Shown here piece by piece: positions 13,752 to 21,791 of a stretch of DNA of 32,001 nucleotides. Origin of the DNA: Synergistaceae bacterium (GTDB lineage Bacteria; Synergistota; Synergistia; Synergistales; Aminobacteriaceae); NCBI GenBank assembly GCA_017417365.1, contig JAFPZI010000082.1, positions 1 through 32,001 of the forward strand, given 5' to 3'. Below the pieces are notes generated by a model. The model was not told the origin of the DNA. It made no database searches and worked only from the letters and a program-made list of their open reading frames with translations. The translations under genes were made by a program, and so were the position numbers. Each line of letters opens with the position of its first letter. Position 1 is the stretch's first letter.

Positions 13752-14037
13752 TGTTACGACTGTGCAGAATTTTTTGCTGATAGGGAGCGCAATATTCTTG
13801 TCTGTGTCGATATTCCTGTGTCTGATGAGGGCAGCTTTGGGGCCCCGTTACACGGACAGGATAACGGCAGCGAGCATAATCGGGACGAAGATTATAGTGT
13901 TGATAGCGGTGTTGTCGCTGGTCGTTGGGCAGAGCTACCTTGTGGATATATGCCTGATTTACGCGATAATAAGTTTCTTGTCTGTTGTGGTGCTGGCTCG
14001 TTCTGTGCTGGAGAATAAGGAGGGCAGTGAAGAATGA
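13744..14037 (+). CDS. mnhF: Mrp-type antiporter subunit F (MnhF/MbhB-like)
   Basis: The protein is 97 aa with three predicted membrane helices: FLLIGSAIFLSVSIFLCLM, IGTKIIVLIAVLSLVVGQ and VDICLIYAIISFLSVVVLA. The loop after helix 1 carries the family motif GPRYTDRITAASIIGTK, which includes the conserved Asp-Arg. It is a small hydrophobic Mrp subunit, always with E and G. It overlaps subunits E and G by a few bases on each side. Confidence 0.92.
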   Translation: MPDVTTVQNFLLIGSAIFLSVSIFLCLMRAALGPRYTDRITAASIIGTKIIVLIAVLSLVVGQSYLVDICLIYAIISFLSVVVLARSVLENKEGSEE

Positions 14038-14375
14038 TTCGTGTGGTTATTGCTGGAATGCTGATAGTGTCTGGGCTGTTCACATTGGGGATTGCTACTG
14101 TGGGGATATTCAGGTTCTCGCACATGCTGAACAGGATTCACGTTGCGGCCAAGTGCGATACTTTGGGTGCGTTGCTTGTGATGCTGGGGTTAATCGTGCT
14201 GTCTGGGTGGAACGTGTTTAGCCTGAAGCTGGCACTGGTGATAGTGTTCTTGTGGCTGTGCAACCCTGCGGCGAGTCATTTGGTGGCGCGTGCGGAGGTC
14301 AAGACCAATCCTGAGCTTGGGGAATTGTGCGATTTTGTGGACATGACGGAGGGGAAGGGCAATGCTGACGATTGA
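14034..14375 (+). CDS. mnhG: Mrp-type antiporter subunit G (MnhG/MbhC-like)
   Basis: The protein is 113 aa with three predicted membrane helices. The subunit G signature is clear: GIATVGIFRFSHMLNRIHVA, then AAKCDTLGALLVMLGLIVL, and NPAASHLVARA near the end of the third helix. It normally associates with E and F in a subcomplex. The ATG overlaps the preceding stop, and its 3' end overlaps the next gene by 14 bp. Strong use of TTG/CTG/GTG codons contrasts with subunit C and D genes downstream. Confidence 0.92.
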   Translation: MIRVVIAGMLIVSGLFTLGIATVGIFRFSHMLNRIHVAAKCDTLGALLVMLGLIVLSGWNVFSLKLALVIVFLWLCNPAASHLVARAEVKTNPELGELCDFVDMTEGKGNADD

Positions 14376-14619
14376 GTGGCTGTTGTTGTTGTTCCTGATA
14401 GTGTGTGCGGTTGCGGTGTCGATCTCTAAGAACCTGCTGAACTCGGTAATAATCTTCATGAGCTATAGTTTGGTGATGGCGGTGATATGGGTGTTGCTGA
14501 GGTCTCCTGATTTGGCGATAACTGAAGCGGCGGTTGGTGCGGGGGTAACGAGCGTGTTGTTCTTTCTTGCGTTGAGGAGGATTGGGCAGATGGGGCACAA
14601 GGACGAGGAGGAGAAGTGA
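14362..14619 (+). CDS. MbhD-like antiporter subunit (DUF4040; part of MrpA C-terminus)
   Basis: The protein is 85 aa with three predicted membrane helices. The pattern NLLNSVIIFMSYSLVMAVIWVLLRSPDLAITEAAVGAGVT (written here as key parts: SYSLVMA, PDLAITEAAVG) is the MbhD/DUF4040 signature. In bacterial Mrp systems this segment is usually part of the long C-terminal extension of subunit A. Here it is a separate gene, as in archaeal Mbh complexes. The conserved acidic residues in SPDLAITEAAVG are intact and are thought to lie on the ion path. Confidence 0.88.
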   Translation: MLTIEWLLLLFLIVCAVAVSISKNLLNSVIIFMSYSLVMAVIWVLLRSPDLAITEAAVGAGVTSVLFFLALRRIGQMGHKDEEEK

Positions 14620-14729
14620 TGAATAAGGGTGAAGCTGAACGTGTCGGCTTGTACGATGTTGTTGCTCTGGTGAAGGAAAGACGCAGGGAAATGCGTGAAG
14701 AACAGTCATTGGGATTTTCTGGAGTCTGA
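14619..14729 (+). CDS. Small ORF, 36 aa, possible gene remnant
   Basis: ATG 14619 overlaps the stop of the MbhD-like gene (TGATG) and has GAGGAG upstream, so translation is plausible. It encodes a short charged peptide (KERRREMREEQS in the middle). Directly after its stop, another frame (GTG 14731 to TAG 14778) encodes KNPRIMSASEFLEL. The two parts may once have been one small gene now broken by a frameshift. No family is recognised. Confidence 0.35.
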   Translation: MNKGEAERVGLYDVVALVKERRREMREEQSLGFSGV

Positions 14730-14824
14730 CGTGAAGAATCCCCGAATCATGAGCGCGTCAGAATTTCTTGAACTGTAGGTGGCCAAGTATGACTAACGGG
14801 AAATAACCTAAGGAGGTAATAACC

Positions 14825-15730
14825 ATGTTGAACAGGTTTCACAAGGTAATTGCGTTGTTGGTGGTTGTTATGGTAGTTGGCGGTGCTGTTCCAACGAGGG
14901 CAGCAGGTTTTGGCTTAGAAACTATAGGGAGTGCTGCGCTCGAATGGGCTGTTGGCAAGCTGCTCGACGCTGCATGGGGATACATCACACGTACACCGCT
15001 CGACGAAATGAAGGAACGGGCAGAAAACGGTGATGCACAGGCACAGTACGCACTAGGTTTGATGTACTACACAGGCGAGAAGGTCGCCAAGAATTATACT
15101 GAAGCCCTCAAATGGATTCGCAGAGCCGCAGAGGAGAACGGACACAGGGAAGCGCAATACTTTCTTGGGCTTATGTACGATGAAGGTGTTGGGACTCCGC
15201 AGAATCATTCTGAGGCCGCGAGATGGTATCGTAAAGCTGCTGAACAGGGGGATGCTCAGGCACAATACAATCTGGGGCTTATGTACTACAAAGGTTGGGG
15301 AGTGAAGCAGAATCACGAAGAAGCTGCAAAATGGTTCCACAAAGCTGCTGAACAGGGAGATAATGTCGCACAATACAGTCTGGGGTCTATGTACGAGACC
15401 GGCGATGGGGTGCCACAAGACTACGCAGAAGCCGCGAGGTGGTATCGCAAAGCCGCTGAACAGGAACATGCTGTAGCACAATACAATCTGGGGCTTATGT
15501 ACTACAAAGGCGATGGGGTGCGTCAGGACAAAACAGAGGCCGAGAGATGGTGGCGCAAAGCCGCTGAACAGGGACATGGTCAGGCACAAACCGTGCTGGG
15601 GGCTATGTACTTAGACGGCGAGGGTGTGCCTCAGGATAAGTCAGAGGCCGTCAAGTGGTTACGCAAGGCCGCTCAACAAGGATACTCCGTCGCACAAGAC
15701 GCACTGCGCCAACTCGGCCAAACATGGTAA
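14825..15730 (+). CDS. Exported Sel1-repeat protein
   Basis: The protein is 301 aa with TAAGGAGGT before ATG 14825. A signal peptide (ending VPTRA) precedes a short helical region and six full Sel1-like repeats plus one partial (about 58-297), each with the pattern AQYxLGxMYxxGxGVxQ and EAxxWxRKAAEQG. Sel1 repeats are TPR-like helical pairs that bind other proteins. It has no known role in cation antiport, yet it sits between the MbhD-like and MbhE/MnhB genes in the same orientation. It may have inserted here, or it may be a periplasmic partner expressed with the complex. Confidence 0.9.
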   Translation: MLNRFHKVIALLVVVMVVGGAVPTRAAGFGLETIGSAALEWAVGKLLDAAWGYITRTPLDEMKERAENGDAQAQYALGLMYYTGEKVAKNYTEALKWIRRAAEENGHREAQYFLGLMYDEGVGTPQNHSEAARWYRKAAEQGDAQAQYNLGLMYYKGWGVKQNHEEAAKWFHKAAEQGDNVAQYSLGSMYETGDGVPQDYAEAARWYRKAAEQEHAVAQYNLGLMYYKGDGVRQDKTEAERWWRKAAEQGHGQAQTVLGAMYLDGEGVPQDKSEAVKWLRKAAQQGYSVAQDALRQLGQTW

Positions 15731-15766
15731 CCCCAAAACACTAACACGAAAGGAGACACACATACC

Positions 15767-16768
15767 TTGAACGAAGAACTACGCAACATCTGGACCCAAT
15801 TCTTCAACTGGGTCATGGGCAACGGACCCCGTCCAGAAAACGAAGTCATCCCCCCCGAACCTCCACCTGCCCTGCCCTTCTCGCAAAAACCTACCGACAA
15901 ATTCTCCCGCTTCCACGAGGCCACTCTCAAGGAACGCTACACTCAATGGCTCGAACTACACGGACTCCACCTCTTCTCCGTCATCTACTCAGGCCTAAGC
16001 GTCCTAACCTGCATCGTGATAGTCTCGCTCCTCTTGGCCACTGTCGCAGAACTTCCACCCTTCGGACACGAGCGCAACCCCGCTAACAATGAGGTAATCC
16101 GCCGTTACGTCCAGCACGGAGGGCGCGAAACTGGTGCTCAAAACATAGTCGCAGGCCTCATCCTAGACTATAGAGCCTTCGACACCTTCGGAGAGTCCGC
16201 AGTACTCTTCACCGCCGCTGTCAGCGTACTCATGATTCTCGGGGCCTCACGCAGAAATTCCCTCAAGGACAGCCAGAACCCTCACACTGACCCAGAAGGC
16301 CGCAACTTCTCGCAGAGAGGGCCTCCCGTTATCCGTCATCACCTCCTCAGGAAGGACGACGCTATTCTTCAGGGCGTGGCCTCGCTCTCTATTCCCGTAA
16401 TACTCATGATGGGCTGCGTTGTCGTAATCAATGGGCACCTCTCACCTGGAGGCGGCTTCTCTGGGGGCGCAATCCTCAGCACGGCTCTTATACTCGCGGC
16501 AAATGCTTTCGGCTTCGAGAGAGTTCACAACTTCTTCAACGAACGCACATTCATCGTCTCAAGTTCTACGGCTCTGATGATTTACGCTCTCTCCAAAGGC
16601 TATTCTTTCTTCACAGGAGCTAATCACCTGCACTCAATCATTCCTAAGGGCACAATAGGCGACATCCTCAGCGCAGGCCTCATACTTCCACTGAATATCT
16701 GCGTGGGCCTTATCGTTGCCGGAACTCTTTACGGGTTCTATGCCCTGTTCAGCGAGGGGGATATGTAA
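15767..16768 (+). CDS. MbhE-MnhB fusion antiporter subunit
   Basis: The protein is 333 aa from TTG 15767, with AAGGAG 11 nt upstream. Residues 1-60 are a hydrophilic, Pro-rich extension. Residues about 65-165 contain two membrane helices flanking TGAQNIVAGLILDYRAFD and FGESAVL, the signature of MbhE or the extreme C-terminus of MrpA. Residues about 200-333 are a subunit B domain with four helices and the loop GHLSPGGGFSGGAIL. The two are separate genes in archaeal Mbh operons, and the first is part of subunit A in most bacteria. C-rich third positions contrast sharply with the genes before. The fusion is seen directly in the uninterrupted frame. Confidence 0.85.
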   Translation: MNEELRNIWTQFFNWVMGNGPRPENEVIPPEPPPALPFSQKPTDKFSRFHEATLKERYTQWLELHGLHLFSVIYSGLSVLTCIVIVSLLLATVAELPPFGHERNPANNEVIRRYVQHGGRETGAQNIVAGLILDYRAFDTFGESAVLFTAAVSVLMILGASRRNSLKDSQNPHTDPEGRNFSQRGPPVIRHHLLRKDDAILQGVASLSIPVILMMGCVVVINGHLSPGGGFSGGAILSTALILAANAFGFERVHNFFNERTFIVSSSTALMIYALSKGYSFFTGANHLHSIIPKGTIGDILSAGLILPLNICVGLIVAGTLYGFYALFSEGDM

Positions 16769-16769
16769 C

Positions 16770-17204
16770 ATGCTAGAAAAATTATTGCTCAACCATTACG
16801 AAGCCGCCGCCGTAATCCTCTCTGGTATCGGCCTCACTAACTTACTCCTTCAGCGCAACCTCATCAAGAAGATTATCGGCCTAAACATCATGGATACTGC
16901 GGTGTATCTGTTCTTGGCCGCTAAGGGTTACGTTGAGGGAAGAGCCGCACCCATTCTCCTCGAGGCTCAGGGCGGAGGATGGATAACCAACCCGGACGTT
17001 TACGTCAACCCCGTACCCGCAGGACTGGTCTTGACGGGTATCGTCGTCAGCGTCAGTGTTACGGCGTTCGCTCTGGCACTGACCCTCAAGCTGTACGAAC
17101 ATTACGGGACTCTGAACATTGACGAGGCCCTAATGAAGATGACCGAACAGCAAGAGGAGTTAGAGACCAAGATTTCCGACGCAGAAGAGGACGTGCTCGC
17201 ATGA
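16770..17204 (+). CDS. mnhC: Mrp-type antiporter subunit C (NuoK-like)
   Basis: The protein is 144 aa. ATG 16770 is chosen because GAGGGGG precedes it and it starts just after the previous stop; a longer frame from 16716 lies inside the upstream gene. Three membrane helices are seen: AAAVILSGIGLTNLLLQ, KIIGLNIMDTAVYLFLAA and PAGLVLTGIVVSVSVTAFALAL. The first two and the GLNIMDTAVYLF motif match MnhC, a homologue of complex I subunit NuoK. The tail (about 110-144) is a charged helix, longer than usual. Its end overlaps the next gene by 4 bp. Confidence 0.9.
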   Translation: MLEKLLLNHYEAAAVILSGIGLTNLLLQRNLIKKIIGLNIMDTAVYLFLAAKGYVEGRAAPILLEAQGGGWITNPDVYVNPVPAGLVLTGIVVSVSVTAFALALTLKLYEHYGTLNIDEALMKMTEQQEELETKISDAEEDVLA

Positions 17205-18706
17205 TTAATATGTTCGCGTATAATATCCCGTTCGCTAGCATCTTCCTCATGATGATTGCCGCGATAATTACTCCCCTACTGCCCAACAGAAACAGGCTCC
17301 CAGAAAAATTATCGTGTTACCTCATTGGCACAGTCGGAGTTCTCTCGGCGTATCTGCTCTACACCCTCACGAACTCGGGACAAAGTCTGGCGTTCAACTT
17401 CTCGATGGGACATTTCCCCGCCCCTTGGGGCAACGAGTTACGAGCAGGACCACTTGAGGCAGTGTTGGCGTTGGTGTTCAGCGTCGCAATGTTACTCTCT
17501 CTATTGGGTAACTTCTCGTCAACTCAGGAGGACATTGCTCCGGCTAGGCGAAATATTTTCTGCGTCCTCGTCAATCTCCTCATGGCCTCGCTCTTGGCTC
17601 TCACCTACACTAATGACTTGTTCACTGCTTACGTGTTCATTGAGATCAACACAATTGCTGCGTGTTCGATTGTCGCGGTCAAGGAGGGTGCAGAAACCGT
17701 ACGTGCTGCCCTGCGCTATCTGGTTATGAGCCTCGTAGGGTCGGGATTGGTCATGATTGCGATATGCCTTCTCTATGACTTGACGGGACATCTCTTGATG
17801 CAGAACATGCACGGAGCTATACAGGTCCTCGTAACGACTAAGAGCTACATTATGCCGCTGACGGTCTCACTCGCACTAATCACCGTAGGACTCGCTATAA
17901 AGAGTGCACTTTACCCGTTTGCCTCGTGGCTGCCTGACGCTCACGGAAGCTCAACGAACGCCTCAAGCGCAATTCTCTCGGGGCTCGTCCTGAAGGGGCA
18001 TATCTTCACAATCATCAAGATCTTTTATCGAGTGTTCGGCCTCGACGTTATTCACGCACTCAGGATGGACACGGTGATATTCGCTCTCGGGGTTATCGCA
18101 ATGATTATGGGTTCGGTCCACGCACTCAGGCAGAAGAACGTTAAGAGAATGATTGCGTGGTCTTCGGTCGCTCAGGTCGGGTATATCTTTCTTGGGGTCG
18201 GCCTCAACACAACAGCAGGAATCGCAGCAGCATGCCTACACATAATCGTACATGCCTGCGTAAAACCGATGCTCTTCACAGCCGCCGGAGGTCTCAGCAA
18301 CTCCGCAGGACACAAGAAAGGTCTTCATGCCCTGATGGGAACGTTCTACGTTAATCGCTGGGCGGGATTGGGCCTCATTGCCGGAGCATGTTCAATGATG
18401 GGTGTACCTGCCTTCGCCGGTTTCGCGTCAAAGCTGCGCCTGATGATGGCCTCGTTTGATACTCCTGTTGTGGTCTGGTCGTTGGCAGCATTAGCAACAA
18501 GTTCCGTGTTGAACGCATTGTACTATGTCCCTGCGGTAATAGTTATTCTGACTCACAGCAAGGACGCCCAGAAGAACTTCACCGTACATCCTCCCACAAA
18601 GCTCTACAACTTCTCGATGTGCGTGTTCCTGATTCTGAATTTCTACTTGGGGCTGTTCTGCGTGCCGTTACTGAGGCTCATAACGAGAGGGGTGAACGTA
18701 CTATGA
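17201..18706 (+). CDS. mnhD: Mrp-type antiporter subunit D (NuoL/M/N family)
   Basis: The protein is 501 aa with about 13-14 hydrophobic helices. It has the ion-pumping residues of the family: Glu148 in AYVFIEINTIAACS and Lys234 in LAIKSALYPFASWLPDAHG, followed by SSAILSGLVLK and KRMIAWSSVAQVGYIFLG. These residues form the proton path in antiporter-like subunits. The gene starts with overlapping ATGA and ends overlapping the next ATG in the same way. Codon choice is C-rich through most of the gene and turns to G-rich over the last 200 bases. Confidence 0.9.
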   Translation: MINMFAYNIPFASIFLMMIAAIITPLLPNRNRLPEKLSCYLIGTVGVLSAYLLYTLTNSGQSLAFNFSMGHFPAPWGNELRAGPLEAVLALVFSVAMLLSLLGNFSSTQEDIAPARRNIFCVLVNLLMASLLALTYTNDLFTAYVFIEINTIAACSIVAVKEGAETVRAALRYLVMSLVGSGLVMIAICLLYDLTGHLLMQNMHGAIQVLVTTKSYIMPLTVSLALITVGLAIKSALYPFASWLPDAHGSSTNASSAILSGLVLKGHIFTIIKIFYRVFGLDVIHALRMDTVIFALGVIAMIMGSVHALRQKNVKRMIAWSSVAQVGYIFLGVGLNTTAGIAAACLHIIVHACVKPMLFTAAGGLSNSAGHKKGLHALMGTFYVNRWAGLGLIAGACSMMGVPAFAGFASKLRLMMASFDTPVVVWSLAALATSSVLNALYYVPAVIVILTHSKDAQKNFTVHPPTKLYNFSMCVFLILNFYLGLFCVPLLRLITRGVNVL

Positions 18707-20190
18707 GCAATGCATACTTGACACTTATACCGATATTGTTCCCAATAGTTACGGGGTTTGCGCTGTTCTCTCGTCCGATTTTCGAGGACAGGCACATTTA
18801 CGTCGGGGTAATGACGTTCATAACTGCGGGGATAACTTTTGCTGCGGCCTGCGTAACCAATGAGGAGCTGATAGTGTTATGGAGGTTGACCCCTGCGCTG
18901 TCTATAGCGTTCAGGTTCGACTACCCTGCGAGGGCGTTCGCTTGCCTTGTGTCGTTCATATGGCCTCTGGTTACTCTTTACGCTTTCGAGTACTTGAGGA
19001 GGCGGCCTCCTGTAGATAGGTTTTACGCGTTCTTCCTGTCGACGTTCGGGATATTAATCGGCGTGGCTTGTGCAGCTAACCTCCTGACATTGTACCTGTT
19101 CTATGAGTTAATGACGTTCATGACTCTTCCGCTGGTCATGCACTCACAGCAGAGGGAGGCAATAAGGGCAACGATTTCGTATTTGCTGTACTCACTTGCT
19201 GGGGCGGCAATGGCGTTGGGAGGGTTCTTCTTCTTCCGGGTCTACGGTGTGTCTATGGAGTTCACGCCGGGTGGAGTTCTGGACATGGCGAGGATTACGG
19301 CAGAGCACCATGAAGGAATGTTGAGGGTAGTAACGTTCCTGACGCTCGTTGGGTTTGGGGCGAAGGCTGGGCTTGTGCCTCTTCACGCTTGGCTGCCGAC
19401 CGCACACCCTGTGGCACCGACTCCGGCTAGTGCAGTGCTCTCGGGGTTAATCACGAAGGCCGGAGTAATCGCGATGTTTCGAGTGATCTATTACGTTGTG
19501 GGTGATGAGTTCCTGCGTGGGACTTGGGTGCAGACTGCGATAATCTGCATGGCACTCTTGACGATTTTCACGGGTTCGATGATGGCCTACACAGAGAAGC
19601 ACCTGAAGAAACGTATAGCTTGGTCGAGCGTGAGTCAGGTCTCGTACGTGGTGTTTGCGATGATGCTGCTGAACGCTGACGGTGTGAGGGGTGCTGTGTT
19701 GCAGATAGCGGCACATGCAATGGCTAAGAGCTGCCTGTTCCTGAGCGCGGGAGTGGTTATCTACTTTACGCTTGAGGGGGCGAATTACCACTACGCTGAC
19801 CAGTTACGGGGAGTGGGTAAGGAACTGCCAATAACTATGACGTGTTTTGCTCTGGCTTCGTTGTCGCTGATAGGGCTTCCTGTTACGGGAGGATTTGCGG
19901 CCAAGTGGTACATGTGTTCGGGTGCGCTGGGTCTCGGGACGCTGGGGGTTGTGGGTGTTGGTGTGCTTATGGTGAGTGCGCTGCTGACGGCTGGGTATTT
20001 GCTGCCGATAGTTACGGATGCGTTCTTTCCTGGAGAGGATTACGACTACGCTCGGGTTGTGCCGCTGAAGTTGTCGGTGAACATGAAGATACCGTTGTTG
20101 CTGTTGAGTGCGGGAGCGGTGTTGACGGGGTTATTCGGGGGGTGGATTATGGAATTTGTCGGGAGCAAGTTAATTCCCGTGCTGCTGTAA
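18703..20190 (+). CDS. Second antiporter-like large subunit (MnhD/MnhA N-terminal type)
   Basis: The protein is 495 aa. ATG 18703 overlaps the stop of the preceding gene (ATGA); the open frame reaches back to 18619 but only inside that gene. It has the same core as subunit D: Glu135 in LYLFYELMTFMTLP, Lys221 in GFGAKAGLVPLHAWLPTAHP, SAVLSGLITKAG and KKRIAWSSVSQVSYV. It lacks the long C-terminal part of a full MrpA, whose pieces are encoded separately upstream. It therefore probably takes the place of MrpA as the second pumping subunit. Third positions are strongly G/T-rich. Confidence 0.88.
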   Translation: MSNAYLTLIPILFPIVTGFALFSRPIFEDRHIYVGVMTFITAGITFAAACVTNEELIVLWRLTPALSIAFRFDYPARAFACLVSFIWPLVTLYAFEYLRRRPPVDRFYAFFLSTFGILIGVACAANLLTLYLFYELMTFMTLPLVMHSQQREAIRATISYLLYSLAGAAMALGGFFFFRVYGVSMEFTPGGVLDMARITAEHHEGMLRVVTFLTLVGFGAKAGLVPLHAWLPTAHPVAPTPASAVLSGLITKAGVIAMFRVIYYVVGDEFLRGTWVQTAIICMALLTIFTGSMMAYTEKHLKKRIAWSSVSQVSYVVFAMMLLNADGVRGAVLQIAAHAMAKSCLFLSAGVVIYFTLEGANYHYADQLRGVGKELPITMTCFALASLSLIGLPVTGGFAAKWYMCSGALGLGTLGVVGVGVLMVSALLTAGYLLPIVTDAFFPGEDYDYARVVPLKLSVNMKIPLLLLSAGAVLTGLFGGWIMEFVGSKLIPVLL

Positions 20191-20196
20191 AAGTTT

Positions 20197-20223
20197 GCCC
20201 CTCTTACTTCAGGCAAGGGGGGC
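20197..20223. terminator. Possible convergent terminator hairpin
   Basis: GCCCCT (20197-20202) can pair with AGGGG(GG)C (20216-20223) between the convergent antiporter and glycan operons. On the - strand a short T-rich stretch follows. The stem overlaps the last codons of the glycosyltransferase gene, and the tail is poor. Confidence 0.35.
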
Positions 20224-21009
20224 GTACTTTCCTGCTAATGTCTTCAGAAGGATTCCCATCAGCTCAAAATTACCACTAAATGAACGTATCTTTGTGGGCG
20301 TTTTTCCGTGCTTGGGATATTCCCGCCTCACTGGAATCTCACACACCCTCATTCCCAGCTGAGACGCTCTGACTGATAGATACGCAAGAAGTTCATATGA
20401 CACGAACACATCACGCAGGGGCTTGACGCGCTCATCAATAAGGTAACGCCGTGAATATGCTCTGAAGGCATTTGTAGTATCCGTGAAATGACGGCGTGCC
20501 GCAATAGAGATTAACGGCGCATGAATCAGCCTCACTGACAGCCACCGAAACAGCGGAGTATTCACGGCCTCTCCTCCCTCAATGAATCTTGAGCCTTGTA
20601 CGAAGTCATAACCTTCCCTGAGTTTATCTATGAACTTTGGCACATCCTCAATGCTGTCCTTGTTGTTGCCGTCAATAGTGATGAAGCCCTCATAGCCTCT
20701 CGTGAGCCCCCAGTGAATCCCTGTGCGGAGCTGTGCACCTTGTCTTCCCATGCCTGTCTTCACAAGAAGAGTATTGACCCCAAAGCCCCTGAGCATGGAT
20801 TGATTCAGGCTCCCGTCCTGAGAATTGCCGTCGCAGATAACTATATCAGCAAGTTCATGAACTCCTCTACTGAATGCCCGCTCAAGTTCAAGCCGGATTC
20901 TTATACCCTCATTGAGCACCGGGATCAACAGGCAGTAATCAGACATACGAGGCTTCAGTTCCTCGCAGTCATAATCCGGGACCCCCTTAATGCCGGAATA
21001 ATGCCTCAT
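20209..21009 (-). CDS. Family 2 glycosyltransferase (dolichyl-phosphate mannosyltransferase-like)
   Basis: The protein is 266 aa. It begins with overlapping ATGA after the isomerase gene. The GT-A fold is seen in LLIPVLNEG, IVICDGNSQDGS, then GMGRQGAQLRTGI and GFITIDGNNKDSIEDVP, which takes the place of the usual DxD metal site, and QGSRF. No C-terminal membrane helices are present, so it is probably cytoplasmic or peripheral. The closest types use nucleotide sugars to load polyprenyl phosphate or extend a lipid-linked glycan. It is the last gene of the seven-gene glycan operon. Confidence 0.85.
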   Translation of the reverse strand: MRHYSGIKGVPDYDCEELKPRMSDYCLLIPVLNEGIRIRLELERAFSRGVHELADIVICDGNSQDGSLNQSMLRGFGVNTLLVKTGMGRQGAQLRTGIHWGLTRGYEGFITIDGNNKDSIEDVPKFIDKLREGYDFVQGSRFIEGGEAVNTPLFRWLSVRLIHAPLISIAARRHFTDTTNAFRAYSRRYLIDERVKPLRDVFVSYELLAYLSVRASQLGMRVCEIPVRREYPKHGKTPTKIRSFSGNFELMGILLKTLAGKYAPLA

Positions 21010-21791
21010 GCGAATACCTCCTTCACGTAATTCATGACTCTGACTATTTCAGAAATATCCTGCCGTCTCATCTCGATAGATATGAACTTCCCCCAGCCTG
21101 CCCCCTCAAGGATGCCGCGTAGTACTGCGTGGCCTCTATGCTTTGTTACTGCTGCAAGAGCCGGCTCACTGATATGCACATGATTAACCAGTAAAGAATA
21201 TTTACGCACGAGGCCGAGAGATTCGCCGTTGATTATTACGGTTCCGAAATCGAGATTGAGCCTCAGTGCAGGATGGTTCAGGCGGGTAATAAGCTCTATG
21301 GCTTCCTGAGTCGTGTTGATAAAGTTTGTGCCGTACACAGCAGGATTTGGTTCGAGGGCAATAACCACGCCGTAATACTGTGCATAGTCTGCCGCGTTAA
21401 GCAGGAACTCCTCAATAACTGCCTTGTCTTGGGGAGCCTCAATTCTTCTGTTCTTTGGGCAGCCGAATACGATATTCCGGCAGTCCAGAGCATCAGCAAA
21501 GTTCACAGCTTTATGCATACATTCCTGAAGCTCCCTGCGTTCCTGCGGAGGCCCTGCGATACTTCCTTTCACCCCATAGAAGACGGACTGTATTGACGCA
21601 GCGGACAGACCGTAATTTCTCTTGAGCCTCAGTGCAAATTCTCCTGCCTCACCCAAACAGTCATAGGGCCTCTCAGGGAACAGGCGCGAAGGAGCAATCT
21701 CGAGGCCCGCAAAACCTGAGTCCCGCATGTACCTGAAGACAGTATCGTCAAGTTCAGCAGGCCAGGCGATATTTGACGCACACAGCTTCAT
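21006..21791 (-). CDS. TIM-barrel sugar isomerase/epimerase (AP endonuclease 2 superfamily)
   Basis: The protein is 261 aa. The start overlaps the stop of the epimerase gene (ATGA). Strands and motifs of the xylose-isomerase-like TIM barrel are seen: SGFAGLEIAPSRLFP, IVFGCPKN, VVIALEPNPAVYG with a metal-type Glu, LRLNLDFGT with Asp, HVHISEP with His and FISIEMR with Glu. These residues form the divalent metal site in the family. It probably converts a sugar used in the neighbouring glycan; the substrate cannot be read from sequence. Family members of this length are common beside NAD-dependent epimerases in polysaccharide loci. Confidence 0.8.
   Translation of the reverse strand: MKLCASNIAWPAELDDTVFRYMRDSGFAGLEIAPSRLFPERPYDCLGEAGEFALRLKRNYGLSAASIQSVFYGVKGSIAGPPQERRELQECMHKAVNFADALDCRNIVFGCPKNRRIEAPQDKAVIEEFLLNAADYAQYYGVVIALEPNPAVYGTNFINTTQEAIELITRLNHPALRLNLDFGTVIINGESLGLVRKYSLLVNHVHISEPALAAVTKHRGHAVLRGILEGAGWGKFISIEMRRQDISEIVRVMNYVKEVFA

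Noticed and set aside
15053-15589. A 178-codon open frame on the - strand with repeated hydrophobic segments
   Set aside because: It is the mirror of the Sel1 repeats; the repetitive look comes from the real gene on the other strand.
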